52,406 nt of DNA. It comes from Candidatus Babeliaceae bacterium (GTDB lineage Bacteria > Babelota > Babeliae > Babelales > Babelaceae). The DNA is taken from NCBI GenBank assembly GCA_016933915.1, contig JAFFZZ010000091.1:1-52406 (forward strand), in the 5' to 3' direction. Below are positions 7,601-15,207 of the stretch, piece by piece (position 1 is the first letter of the stretch; every line of letters starts with the position of its first letter). A program made the translations under genes and the position numbers. The notes under the pieces are model-generated. The model searched no databases, was not told the DNA's origin, and saw nothing but the letters and a program-made list of their open reading frames with translations.

Positions 7601-8349
7601 CCGTCATCCTGATACTTTTCCTCGGCCTCTGCTGGGGGTCTCTTCTCAATGTTATCGCCTATTGCAGTACCCATGGGGAAACCATATGGCGCCCCCGCTC
7701 CCACTGTCCTCACTGCCTTCAAAATGTTGATTGGTATGACCTTATCCCTATAATCTCGTGGTTTGTACTCCGTGGCTCATGCCGTCACTGCAGAACATCA
7801 ATTTCTCCGCTCTACCCCTTTATTGAACTTATTGGTGCCAGTGCAGCACTTCTCCTCTGGTATGCAGTTCAGCCAGCATATATCCCACTTTACTTCATCT
7901 TTTTTTCAGCGCTCATTATAACTATACGAACTGATGCAGAAACGCTTACCATTGATCGACTCTACACTCTCGCACTCATTCCCTTCGCTTTACTGGCAAG
8001 TACCATGAAATTACTCCCCATCACACCACTAGAAAGCCTGCTTGGGCTTTCACTCGGTTATGGCATTTTAGCTCTCGTTCGAATATTTTCCCGCATAATG
8101 CGTAAACATGATGGTATTGGGCAGGGCGATTTAGAACTCCTAGCAACCATAGGTGCGTTTACCGGCCCTATCGGATGTTGGTTCGCACTGCTTATTGGCA
8201 CTATCTGTGGCGCATTTTACGGGCTTCTTTTCTCATCTCGGCAAGGTCTCTCGGCTCAAACCATGATACCTTTGGGGGCATTTCTCGCACTTGCAGCGCT
8301 CCTAACGACTCCCTTTATCGCCACCTTGAGCCACATCCTTCTCTGTTAA
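7597..8349 (+). CDS. Prepilin leader peptidase (A24 family)
   Basis: A 250-residue polytopic inner-membrane aspartic protease. The N-terminal domain has the two CxxC pairs (C-P-H-C near residue 37 and C-R-H-C near 66) around a D-L-I-P-I-I-S-W motif, typical of PilD/PulO with the N-methylation domain. The catalytic aspartates are seen in R-T-D-A-E-T-L-T-I-D and in G-I-G-Q-G-D-L-E-L-L (the G-x-G-D motif). It cleaves, and probably methylates, type IV pilin or pseudopilin precursors. Its start overlaps the rbfA stop by ATGA. No pilin or secretion ATPase gene is in this window, so the substrates must be encoded elsewhere. Confidence 0.93.
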   Translation: MTVILILFLGLCWGSLLNVIAYCSTHGETIWRPRSHCPHCLQNVDWYDLIPIISWFVLRGSCRHCRTSISPLYPFIELIGASAALLLWYAVQPAYIPLYFIFFSALIITIRTDAETLTIDRLYTLALIPFALLASTMKLLPITPLESLLGLSLGYGILALVRIFSRIMRKHDGIGQGDLELLATIGAFTGPIGCWFALLIGTICGAFYGLLFSSRQGLSAQTMIPLGAFLALAALLTTPFIATLSHILLC

Positions 8350-8448
8350 AAACAAAAACAACAACGACAAACCTCTTCCAATCGCCACATTTCAAAATAC
8401 GTGACAAATAGAAAATTTCAACCGTAATAAAAGAAACTTTTTTGTTTT

Positions 8449-8476
8449 TTGACATTTCTTTCATTTCTGTTAAATT
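8449..8476 (+). promoter_or_regulatory. Promoter for the folC-like gene
   Basis: A consensus TTGACA at 8449-8454, a 16-bp spacer and TAAATT at 8471-8476. The gene start with its AAGGGAG binding site follows at 8527. The 100-bp gap before it is AT-rich and holds nothing else I recognise. Confidence 0.65.
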
Positions 8477-8526
8477 AATGTCACATGGCAAAATTTGAAT
8501 ATCAATCATACAAGGGAGTCATACCT

Positions 8527-9981
8527 ATGGCCATTCCGCAATCTTCAACCGCAAAGCGGAATATCGTTTCAGCTGTCAAGCAAAGAAGCTATCAAGAAAT
8601 CATCGCCTACCTTGATTCTCATTGGCAGGTAAAAGCTCATGATGAAGCTGCGCTTGCTCGCGTTCAAAAGCTTGATCGTAAACTTGGAACTGTTTCTCAG
8701 CAAATACCAACCATTATCGTAACGGGAACTAATGGAAAAAGTTTGACCGCTCATTTTACTGCTAAACTACTCCAAGCTGAAGGGCTAACGGTCGGAACAT
8801 TTTATTCTCCACATATTTTAACGTACAACGAACGTTTTTCAGTCAATCACGAAACGATCCAAAATAAAACATTTACCGACATTGGCAACATAGTACTCGA
8901 CGCGGTAGAAAGCTTGGAAGTAGAAGCGCACAGTCAAGAAATTCTTACCCTAATGTCACTCATTCACTTCAAAAAAAGCAATGCAAATGTTGCCATTCTT
9001 GAAGCGCGAGCAGGTGGTATTTATGATCCAGTTAATATCTGCAAAGCGAAAATAGTTGGTATAACTCGCGCCACGCCAGAATTAGCAACAACAACGCCCG
9101 AAGAAATTCGTTCGTTTATTTTTGAATGCCTCGGCACTGTGCATACAGGAACATCCGTTGTCTCGGGCGATCAAGTAAAGGCAAATCTACAGCTCATGGA
9201 AGAACTCGCTGCACAACGTGGCGGTCAATGGGTTATGCCTATCCGAAAACTTGCTCCACTTGCCTACCCATTTGAGCAGCTTCATGGGCGTTGCGCCGCA
9301 CTCGCTGAGCGAATTGCGCACCTCTTCGTAAACAATAATGAAGCACAGGAAAAAACAGATAAAAAGAACAGTCTGCTTCGCAAAGAAAAAGGCAAACGGG
9401 GGCGTCCAACTATCGCAGAAAAACATGACGCACAACGCAATCCAAGAAAAAACATTAGTCAATTCTGGAAAGAGACAATCAGTGATCTTCCAGCGCGATT
9501 CCAAATTCTCGATAAAGAAAAACCGTCAATCCTCCTTGATAATGCAAGCAATCTGGATGCCTTTGAAAACATTCTTTTGGGGGTTCGTCTTCTCCATTAT
9601 CAAAAACCTCTCAAAGGGAGCAATGGAAAAGAAGGGCTTGGCCTAATAATCGGAGCTTCTGGCGACACAACACTCCAAGGCGAAGAGTTCCTACGCGCAG
9701 TTCGATACTTCTGGAAGAAAACCCCAGGAAAAGTATATCTTTGCCCTCTCAATCCAAACGAAAATCCAAGCAACAACGAAGATGGAAAATGGAACGTTGC
9801 GGAAATTGCTAAAGGTCTAAAAGCTCACAAGGTGGCCGTAAAAACATTCGATTCTTTCGCAGCAGCTTTTGAAGATGCGAAAAAAGATATTGATGAGCGC
9901 TATGGGCTGCTTGTCATTACCGGTTCTAATACCGTTATCAGTGAATACTGGCGACATAAAGGCATGAAAAAACTTTCATGA
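8527..9981 (+). CDS. folC: FolC-like Mur ligase (folylpolyglutamate synthase family)
   Basis: A 484-residue ATP-dependent amide ligase. The P-loop is V-T-G-T-N-G-K-S near residue 65, followed by the FolC signature S-P-H-I-L-T-Y-N-E-R-F and by E-I-L-T-L-M-S and L-E-A-R-A-G-G, which match F-E-x-L-T and L-E-V-G-L-G-G of the family. The family glutamylates folates (or makes dihydrofolate). Oddities: the D-G-A-H-N motif of the C-terminal domain reads D-N-A-S-N, and about 45 residues of very basic, low-complexity sequence (around K-K-N-S-L-L-R-K-E-K-G-K-R-G-R-P) are inserted before it. The ATG at 8527 is chosen for the AAGGGAG eight bases upstream; an ATG at 8485 lacks one. Its stop overlaps the next start (ATGA). 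The substrate could differ from folate. Confidence 0.75.
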   Translation: MAIPQSSTAKRNIVSAVKQRSYQEIIAYLDSHWQVKAHDEAALARVQKLDRKLGTVSQQIPTIIVTGTNGKSLTAHFTAKLLQAEGLTVGTFYSPHILTYNERFSVNHETIQNKTFTDIGNIVLDAVESLEVEAHSQEILTLMSLIHFKKSNANVAILEARAGGIYDPVNICKAKIVGITRATPELATTTPEEIRSFIFECLGTVHTGTSVVSGDQVKANLQLMEELAAQRGGQWVMPIRKLAPLAYPFEQLHGRCAALAERIAHLFVNNNEAQEKTDKKNSLLRKEKGKRGRPTIAEKHDAQRNPRKNISQFWKETISDLPARFQILDKEKPSILLDNASNLDAFENILLGVRLLHYQKPLKGSNGKEGLGLIIGASGDTTLQGEEFLRAVRYFWKKTPGKVYLCPLNPNENPSNNEDGKWNVAEIAKGLKAHKVAVKTFDSFAAAFEDAKKDIDERYGLLVITGSNTVISEYWRHKGMKKLS

Positions 9982-10247
9982 ACTTCAATGAAGTCTCTTT
10001 TTTAATTACTCCCACAGCCTACGCTTTAGCGTTCGCTGTGGGAATTTTATTTGGCCTATACTGGAGTGGCCGATTTATCTGGCGACCGTACTTGCTCGCA
10101 TTTACCTCGGCAATCCGGCTTAGTTTACTTGCAACTCTTACGGTTCTTCTCTTGCACCTCCCCATCTCCCACGTTATACTCATACTGTTTTGCGGGTTAA
10201 TCACCGTTTTTGCTACCGCTTCATTGGCGCAAAAACAACCACAGTAA
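9978..10247 (+). CDS. AtpR/AtpI-like small membrane protein of the ATP synthase locus
   Basis: An 89-residue protein with three hydrophobic helices, immediately before the gene for ATP synthase subunit a. Helix 1 ends F-G-L-Y-W-S-G-R-F-I-W-R and helix 2 carries an Arg (S-A-I-R-L-S-L-L). This layout resembles AtpR of N-type ATPases (three helices with Arg residues inside the membrane, encoded just before atpB) more than the AtpI of classic F-type operons. AtpR/AtpI proteins are thought to help c-ring assembly. The assignment rests on position and helix pattern, not on a decisive motif. Its start overlaps the folC-like stop. Confidence 0.6.
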   Translation: MNFNEVSFLITPTAYALAFAVGILFGLYWSGRFIWRPYLLAFTSAIRLSLLATLTVLLLHLPISHVILILFCGLITVFATASLAQKQPQ

Positions 10248-10282
10248 CGGTTGCTTGTCCGACCGTCTTTGAAAGGCAATCC

Positions 10283-11113
10283 ATGACAGAAGCCTTGGCT
10301 ATTTTCCCGCCCGAGGTCTGGCAACCTCTCGCGTGGCTCGGTATTACCAACCCTCTACTGGCACTTAACAAAGAGATTATCATTAACACCTGGTGTGCTC
10401 TTGGGATACTTCTTGTTTTTTCCCTTGTAGGTCGTTGGGCACTTTCACAAAAAAATTCTGTAGCTCGCTATACTGTTACCACCATATTGCGTAGCTTTAT
10501 GGGCCTTGTAACGCAATCTCTGAGTGGAGCACTCTACGCCCCCTACTTTTATTACATAAGCACTCTCTTTTTGTATCTGGTTGTTTGCAATACTCTTATT
10601 TTGATTCCTGGGCTTGAAGAACCAACGAGCGATTTAAACACTACTATTGCAATGGGTCTGATAGCTGTTTTCTACGCCCAAAAAGAGGGTATTCGGGCAC
10701 ACGGCATTGTCGGATACTTAAACGAATACTTCAAGACGCCACTCACTCTCTTTCCAAACGGATTTTCGTGGCGAGCAATCCCTTTTGCTATTGTCAAAGC
10801 TATCGGCAACATAGTCATTGGATCATTCACATTCCCTATGGAACTTATGGGAAAATTATCAAATATCATTTCCCTCTCACTTCGTCTCTTTGGTAATATT
10901 CTAGGAGGATCTTCAATTGCGCGAATCTCAAAGTATGTTGTCTCAGGCTCATGGCTTTGGCAAACCGTTACTCTGATAACTGGCCTCAACCTTGTTATTG
11001 CGCTCTTCTTTGGTCTTTTTGAGGGGTTTATACAGGCATTTGTCTTTTCAATACTAGCTATCACCTATATCTCTATGACAGCACAAACAGGCGAGGAACA
11101 TAAACATGCATAA
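10283..11113 (+). CDS. atpB: F-type ATP synthase subunit a
   Basis: A 276-residue membrane protein with five to six helices. The essential Arg is in S-L-R-L-F-G-N-I-L-G-G around residue 205, the family signature; the last helices (G-L-F-E-G-F-I-Q-A-F-V-F) also match. Subunit a forms the half-channels against the c-ring that let H+ or Na+ through. The ATG at 10283 follows GAAAGG; an upstream in-frame ATG at 10190 would overlap the AtpR-like gene and has no homology. The gene overlaps the fused c-subunit gene by 8 bp. No b, delta or F1 subunits are nearby, so the complex is encoded in at least two places. Confidence 0.95.
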   Translation: MTEALAIFPPEVWQPLAWLGITNPLLALNKEIIINTWCALGILLVFSLVGRWALSQKNSVARYTVTTILRSFMGLVTQSLSGALYAPYFYYISTLFLYLVVCNTLILIPGLEEPTSDLNTTIAMGLIAVFYAQKEGIRAHGIVGYLNEYFKTPLTLFPNGFSWRAIPFAIVKAIGNIVIGSFTFPMELMGKLSNIISLSLRLFGNILGGSSIARISKYVVSGSWLWQTVTLITGLNLVIALFFGLFEGFIQAFVFSILAITYISMTAQTGEEHKHA

Positions 11114-12065
11114 TGCACAGCTTATCCATTTTAGTGCCATCGGCATTACCGTTGTTCTTCCTATCATAGGGGTTGCCGTAGGCCAAGGTTTTGCAAGTAG
11201 TATGGCCACCAAAGCACTTAATGCTCAACCAGCAGCACACGGCGCTATCAACCGACTCTTTATGGTAGCCCTCGCACTAACAGAAACCGCCGCCATCCTC
11301 AGCACTCTTATGGCAGCAGTTATGTTTATGAATCCTTCCTCAACAACCGGAAGCTCATTGGCGCATATCGGTTCAGCAATAGCATTAGCTATTCCAGCCG
11401 CATTCATCGGCGGTATATCTGCCTATCCAATTCAAGCAGCACTTAAATCAGCATCGCGACAACCGCTCATCTCAAATAAAATTTTCAATCTTCTGCTCCT
11501 TTCCATTTCAATGGCACAAACGCCAGTTATTTTTGGACTCGTAACCGGCTGGCTCCTTATTCAGCAAGCAGGGGAATTTACCGGTATGGCAAATGGATTA
11601 CGCCTCTTGGCAAGCGGCCTAGCACTCGGACTCGGCTCTATTGGACCCTCTGCGGGCCTCGCAATTTTTGGAAAACAGGCATGTGATGGCGTTGGAAAAA
11701 ACCGTGAAGCATATGATCATATTCTCTCATTCACCTTTATCAGCCAAGCGATTATTGAAACACCTATCCTTTTATCTCTCGTTGTAGCTATGCTCCTTCT
11801 CTTCTTTGGCATACTCCCACCAGAAGCCCCACTTACCGACGGGTTCGTATGCATCGCTGCCGCTCTTGCTGGTGGATTCACTACGTTCGGCGTCGGGCTA
11901 AGCTCCGGAAGAACAGCGCGTGCTGCCTGCAAAGGATTTGTAGAAAATTTAGAACAATACCCGATGATCTCACGCACCAGTCTTCTTGCACAAACGCTGA
12001 TTGACACCAATGCAGTCTATGGCCTCATTGTAGCAATCATGCTTATTATGCAGACAATTCATTAA
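11106..12065 (+). CDS. atpE: Concatenated ATP synthase c-subunit: four fused hairpins
   Basis: A 319-residue, almost wholly hydrophobic protein directly after atpB. It can be split into four helical hairpins of about 78-82 residues, each like one c-subunit (Gly/Ala-rich helix 1, short polar loop such as N-A-Q-P or S-R-Q-P, helix 2). The ion-binding position of helix 2 reads E60 (L-T-E-T-A-A-I), Q138 (M-A-Q-T-P-V-I), E218 (I-I-E-T-P-I-L) and D300 (L-I-D-T-N-A-V-Y). So hairpin 2 has lost the carboxylate. Only hairpin 1 has Gln in helix 1 (V-G-Q-G-F-A), which together with E-T resembles Na+-binding c-subunits. Normal bacterial c-subunits are single hairpins of 75-90 residues. Overlap with atpB implies coupled translation. 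Ring composition and ion are inference. Confidence 0.88.
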   Translation: MHNAQLIHFSAIGITVVLPIIGVAVGQGFASSMATKALNAQPAAHGAINRLFMVALALTETAAILSTLMAAVMFMNPSSTTGSSLAHIGSAIALAIPAAFIGGISAYPIQAALKSASRQPLISNKIFNLLLLSISMAQTPVIFGLVTGWLLIQQAGEFTGMANGLRLLASGLALGLGSIGPSAGLAIFGKQACDGVGKNREAYDHILSFTFISQAIIETPILLSLVVAMLLLFFGILPPEAPLTDGFVCIAAALAGGFTTFGVGLSSGRTARAACKGFVENLEQYPMISRTSLLAQTLIDTNAVYGLIVAIMLIMQTIH

Positions 12066-12098
12066 CATATTCATTATTTTTTCTTTAAAGGAAGCCGT

Positions 12099-13013
12099 AT
12101 GAAATACGAATCCATTTTGCATGCAATCGGGAACACACCACTTGTTCGCGTCCCCTTCGACGCACCAGCACAGGTTTATGCAAAACTCGAATCTCTTAAT
12201 CCAAGTGGCAGCGTTAAAGACAGATCTGCCGCATACATGATCGAACAAGCAGAAAGATCCGGGAAGCTAAAACCTGGCGGGACTATCATCGAAGCCTCTT
12301 CGGGAAACCAGGGAATCGCTACCGCACTTATTGGTGCTATTAAGGGATATAACGTTATCATCACCGTCGCAGAAAAAGTAAGCACCGAAAAACAACAGAC
12401 ACTCACTGCTTATGGGGCTAAAATTGTTGTCTGCAAACCGACTGCAACCCTTGAAGATCCGGAAAGTTACTATGAAATAGCACGCAAAATTCACGAAGAA
12501 ACACCAAATTCAGTCTTTCTCGCACAGTACTACAACAATGACAATCCACTTGGTCACTACTACTCACTCGGCCAAGAGATCTGGAATCAAACCGCTGGCA
12601 CTCTCACCCATTTCATTACCGGCGTTGGCTCAGGCGGTACCATTGGTGGCGTTAGCCGTTACCTCAAGGAACGTAACCCCAAAATAAAAGTCATCGGAGT
12701 CGACACCGCACATTCATATCGCGCAACAGGCGGAAATCCTAAACCCTACAAAATCGAAGGCATCGGCATAGATTACACCTCTCCTCATATTGAAAATGCG
12801 GTTATCGACGAATTTTTCAACGTTGCTGACGAAGATTCTCTAAACATGACAAAAGCTCTTGCACGAAAATATGGCTTCCTTGTTGGCCCGGCCAGCGGCG
12901 CCACTGCCTACGCAGTGCAACAGTATGCTGAAAAGCTTTCGCCAAATGATCTTATTGTCTGCATATTCGGTGATTCAGGTCGCGCATATCTCACCAAACA
13001 TTTTTACGAATAA
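12099..13013 (+). CDS. PLP-dependent cysteine synthase / cystathionine beta-synthase family enzyme
   Basis: A 304-residue fold-type II PLP enzyme. The Schiff-base lysine lies in N-P-S-G-S-V-K-D-R near residue 37; the substrate loop is S-S-G-N-Q-G-I-A; the phosphate-binding loop is G-V-G-S-G-G-T-I-G-G. These define the CysK/CysM/CBS group. The C-terminal F-G-D-S-G-R-A-Y-L-T-K resembles bacterial cystathionine beta-synthase catalytic domains more than CysK. There is no CBS regulatory domain. It would join serine with sulfide or homocysteine. AAAGGAAG precedes the ATG, 34 bp after the c-subunit gene, so it may be cotranscribed with it; a hairpin terminator follows. Which of the two reactions it does cannot be settled by eye. 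Confidence 0.88.
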   Translation: MKYESILHAIGNTPLVRVPFDAPAQVYAKLESLNPSGSVKDRSAAYMIEQAERSGKLKPGGTIIEASSGNQGIATALIGAIKGYNVIITVAEKVSTEKQQTLTAYGAKIVVCKPTATLEDPESYYEIARKIHEETPNSVFLAQYYNNDNPLGHYYSLGQEIWNQTAGTLTHFITGVGSGGTIGGVSRYLKERNPKIKVIGVDTAHSYRATGGNPKPYKIEGIGIDYTSPHIENAVIDEFFNVADEDSLNMTKALARKYGFLVGPASGATAYAVQQYAEKLSPNDLIVCIFGDSGRAYLTKHFYE

Positions 13014-13023
13014 AGGAACAAAA

Positions 13024-13055
13024 CCACCGGCTGCACAGGCATCTGCAGCCGGTGG
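13024..13055 (-). terminator. Hairpin terminator between convergent genes
   Basis: A perfect 12-bp stem: CCACCGGCTGCA (13024-13035) pairs with TGCAGCCGGTGG (13044-13055) around an 8-base loop. On the minus strand it is followed by TTTTGTTCCTTT, so it best serves the minus-strand gene ending at 13063, but it lies just after the plus-strand PLP enzyme gene and could stop both. Confidence 0.8.
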
Positions 13056-13062
13056 ACTACTC

Positions 13063-14091
13063 TCATGGAAAACGATAATAAAAGTCTTCACCAATAGTAG
13101 GATGCAACTTGACCCAAAACAGCTGTTTCGCGTGCTGTATGCCATCCTGAACTCTGGTCTTAACAAAACGATATTTTTTAAGAAGATCTGTAACATTTCC
13201 CGAGTTTTTTAATTCCCTAAGACTATCATCACACGCAACCAATTCTTCATGGTAAAGATCGTGATGAACACGATAAAATCGCAAGCCAGCCTCACACAAC
13301 TTAACTAATCTTTGAATCAAAAAATATTTTCTCTTGTCGCTACAAACTTCTAGCATCCTCTCCAGCAACGCTCTTCCGTTAAGACGATAATCACTGTCAT
13401 ACCCAAAAAATTTTTGAGCGCAATCTTTAAATATAGGCTCAGGAAATCTATCTTTGCATATCACATCACCGTTTTTCATACACTCAGGATCAAAATCAAG
13501 CAACGTTCGAATAAATTTAAACAAATAATTTGATTTTTCAGATACCCAGTAGTTGAGAACAAAATCAAAAACCATGGAAAGATAGGCACTCTGTTGAATA
13601 CGGGGATCTTTAAACACTGACAGAAGCTCTTTTGACCTATTAAACCAAATGTCATAAAAACTTTCTTCCCCCATACATTCGCCATAACCAAATGTCGCAA
13701 CAGCTCGAGCCATCAAAGAAAAAACAATAAATTTATTACGTTCTAACTGAGATACGTTTTTCCACTCTTTACCTGTTTTATCGTAAAAACTTGCAGGAGG
13801 TTCAATTGATCCATTTAGGATAAAGTTATTCAAGTTAGTTGCTATAGAATTTACGTCTTTAGGCAATTTACCAAATACAAACATTGCCCAAAAGTTAGCA
13901 CCGTTTTCTGTTTTCTTTGTCGGAAAAAAAAGATTCGCAACCAGATCAAAACTGACGGGAGCTTTCTTTTTAAGGAAATCTTTAAGCAGCGTAACAACTT
14001 CCTCTTCAAAAAGCTTAACCCCATCACCCTCCTCGGCAAAAAGAAAACAGCTACTCACAACAAACGAAAAAAGAAATATCTTGCGAATCAT
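13063..14091 (-). CDS. Exported protein of unknown function
   Basis: A 342-residue protein with a signal peptide (MIRKIFLFSFVVSSCFLFA, cleavage likely before E-E-G). The V-S-S-C inside the hydrophobic core also fits a loose lipobox, so a lipoprotein is possible. The mature part is mainly helical, with evenly spread aromatic and charged residues, and no motif I recognise. The ATG at 14091 follows AGAGGGGG; an earlier ATG at 14118 lacks a site. It lies downstream of another exported unknown on the same strand (93 bp apart), which suggests a pair expressed together. Export to the periplasm or host is inferred only from the signal peptide. Confidence 0.72.
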   Translation of the reverse strand: MIRKIFLFSFVVSSCFLFAEEGDGVKLFEEEVVTLLKDFLKKKAPVSFDLVANLFFPTKKTENGANFWAMFVFGKLPKDVNSIATNLNNFILNGSIEPPASFYDKTGKEWKNVSQLERNKFIVFSLMARAVATFGYGECMGEESFYDIWFNRSKELLSVFKDPRIQQSAYLSMVFDFVLNYWVSEKSNYLFKFIRTLLDFDPECMKNGDVICKDRFPEPIFKDCAQKFFGYDSDYRLNGRALLERMLEVCSDKRKYFLIQRLVKLCEAGLRFYRVHHDLYHEELVACDDSLRELKNSGNVTDLLKKYRFVKTRVQDGIQHAKQLFWVKLHPTIGEDFYYRFP

Positions 14092-14184
14092 TTTCAACCC
14101 CCTCTTAATATACCCCATTATTCAAGCGTGCCAACAAAGGGGGCTGAAAATCAACTGTTTTTCATACACGGGGAGCAAGCTGCC

Positions 14185-15081
14185 TCATTTTTTACCAGCC
14201 GACTGTTCCTTATACAAAAAAGAATCTAATTGCCCGAACTGTTTATCATCCAATCCCAGCTCTTTCCGAACCAACAAAAGCCAGTTGGTTGGCAAGAGAC
14301 CACCCCAATGATCAGAAGCGAAAATACTTTTCTTACACGCACAACTTACTTGAGCAACAAGGTATTCCAAAAATGTTACGGTTTTCCATTTTTTATCAAC
14401 CTGAACACCCCTTTCTTTCAAAACATTTCCTCGCCCGTAATAAATTAAAAACGGTAAAAACCCAAAACCATCCTGATCAACGCCCGATAAGATCTCATAA
14501 CCCAGATCATTCGAATGCGCCCATTTTGAAAGACTCTCAAAAAATTTAAACTTAAACATTAAGCAATGCGCAGGAGAATAAAAACCCTCAGGATGATAAA
14601 CGCGCATCAGAAACATCGCTTTAACGGTATCTATACTCCTTCCGTGCAAAAAATCTTTTTCGAAAGAATCAAAATCTATATCAGGAGCAAAAAGCGCATT
14701 CACAAAACAATAGCTATAGTTAGTATCGTTAATCCATTTCACCACATCCGAAGATTTATTATGCTCTTTTTCGGCAATGGCAAGCAGTTTTTTCAAAAAA
14801 ACGAGCAACTCGTTTCTCACCGGAAAACGTATCGCATAGCTTGATTTTCCCATTCCATTCCAAAGAATTTTCAAAACCTCTGTTTGTCGCGATTGCACTG
14901 CTTCTTGCAGTGCCGCTTCCAAAAGCTCCCTGCTATTCTTCTTTCTTTTTTTAAAAAATTGCTGAACTTCTTGAATCTTGCCACCCTTAACAAGATTTAA
15001 AATTTTTTCCTGATTCCCCCCCGCATCCATCGAAAGGGAAAAAACAAACCCACCCAGCAACAATAAATACCACAATTTCAT
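14185..15081 (-). CDS. Exported protein with ankyrin-like N-terminal repeat
   Basis: A 298-residue protein. The N-terminus (MKLWYLLLLGGFVFSLSMDAG) is a signal peptide. Next come helix pairs of ankyrin character: I-L-N-L-V-K-G-G-K-I-Q-E-V-Q-Q-F-F-K and L-E-A-A-L-Q-E-A-V-Q-S-R-Q-T-E-V-L-K-I-L, as in ankyrin helix-turn-helix units. The remainder is helical and unrecognised. GAGAGG precedes the ATG. Ankyrin-like proteins with signal peptides are common among host-associated bacteria as candidate effectors; no target can be read here. It is the upstream member of the exported pair at 13-15 kb. Confidence 0.7.
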   Translation of the reverse strand: MKLWYLLLLGGFVFSLSMDAGGNQEKILNLVKGGKIQEVQQFFKKRKKNSRELLEAALQEAVQSRQTEVLKILWNGMGKSSYAIRFPVRNELLVFLKKLLAIAEKEHNKSSDVVKWINDTNYSYCFVNALFAPDIDFDSFEKDFLHGRSIDTVKAMFLMRVYHPEGFYSPAHCLMFKFKFFESLSKWAHSNDLGYEILSGVDQDGFGFLPFLIYYGRGNVLKERGVQVDKKWKTVTFLEYLVAQVSCACKKSIFASDHWGGLLPTNWLLLVRKELGLDDKQFGQLDSFLYKEQSAGKK

Positions 15082-15134
15082 GTTGACACGCCTCTCAAAA
15101 AGGTGACGATATTTTCGTCACAATAGCACCATTC

Positions 15135-15162
15135 TTGAGTTACCTACGATAGTTGTTACACT
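15135..15162 (+). promoter_or_regulatory. Probable promoter for argS
   Basis: TTGAGT at 15135-15140 and TACACT at 15157-15162 with a 16-bp spacer, about 45 bp before the argS start. The boxes match consensus only moderately. Confidence 0.45.
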
Positions 15163-15207
15163 GAAGAGGATACGAGGCAAACACTTAAATTTCTATCAGG
15201 AATTTAC

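Noticed and set aside
9388-9408. AT-hook (G-R-P) DNA-binding motif in the FolC-like protein
   Set aside because: A single K-R-G-R-P inside a low-complexity basic loop is not enough to claim DNA binding.
14034-14091. Lipoprotein signal in the exported protein at 13-14 kb
   Set aside because: V-S-S-C fits the lipobox pattern loosely, but a hydrophobic stretch continues after the Cys to a better signal peptidase I site; left open.
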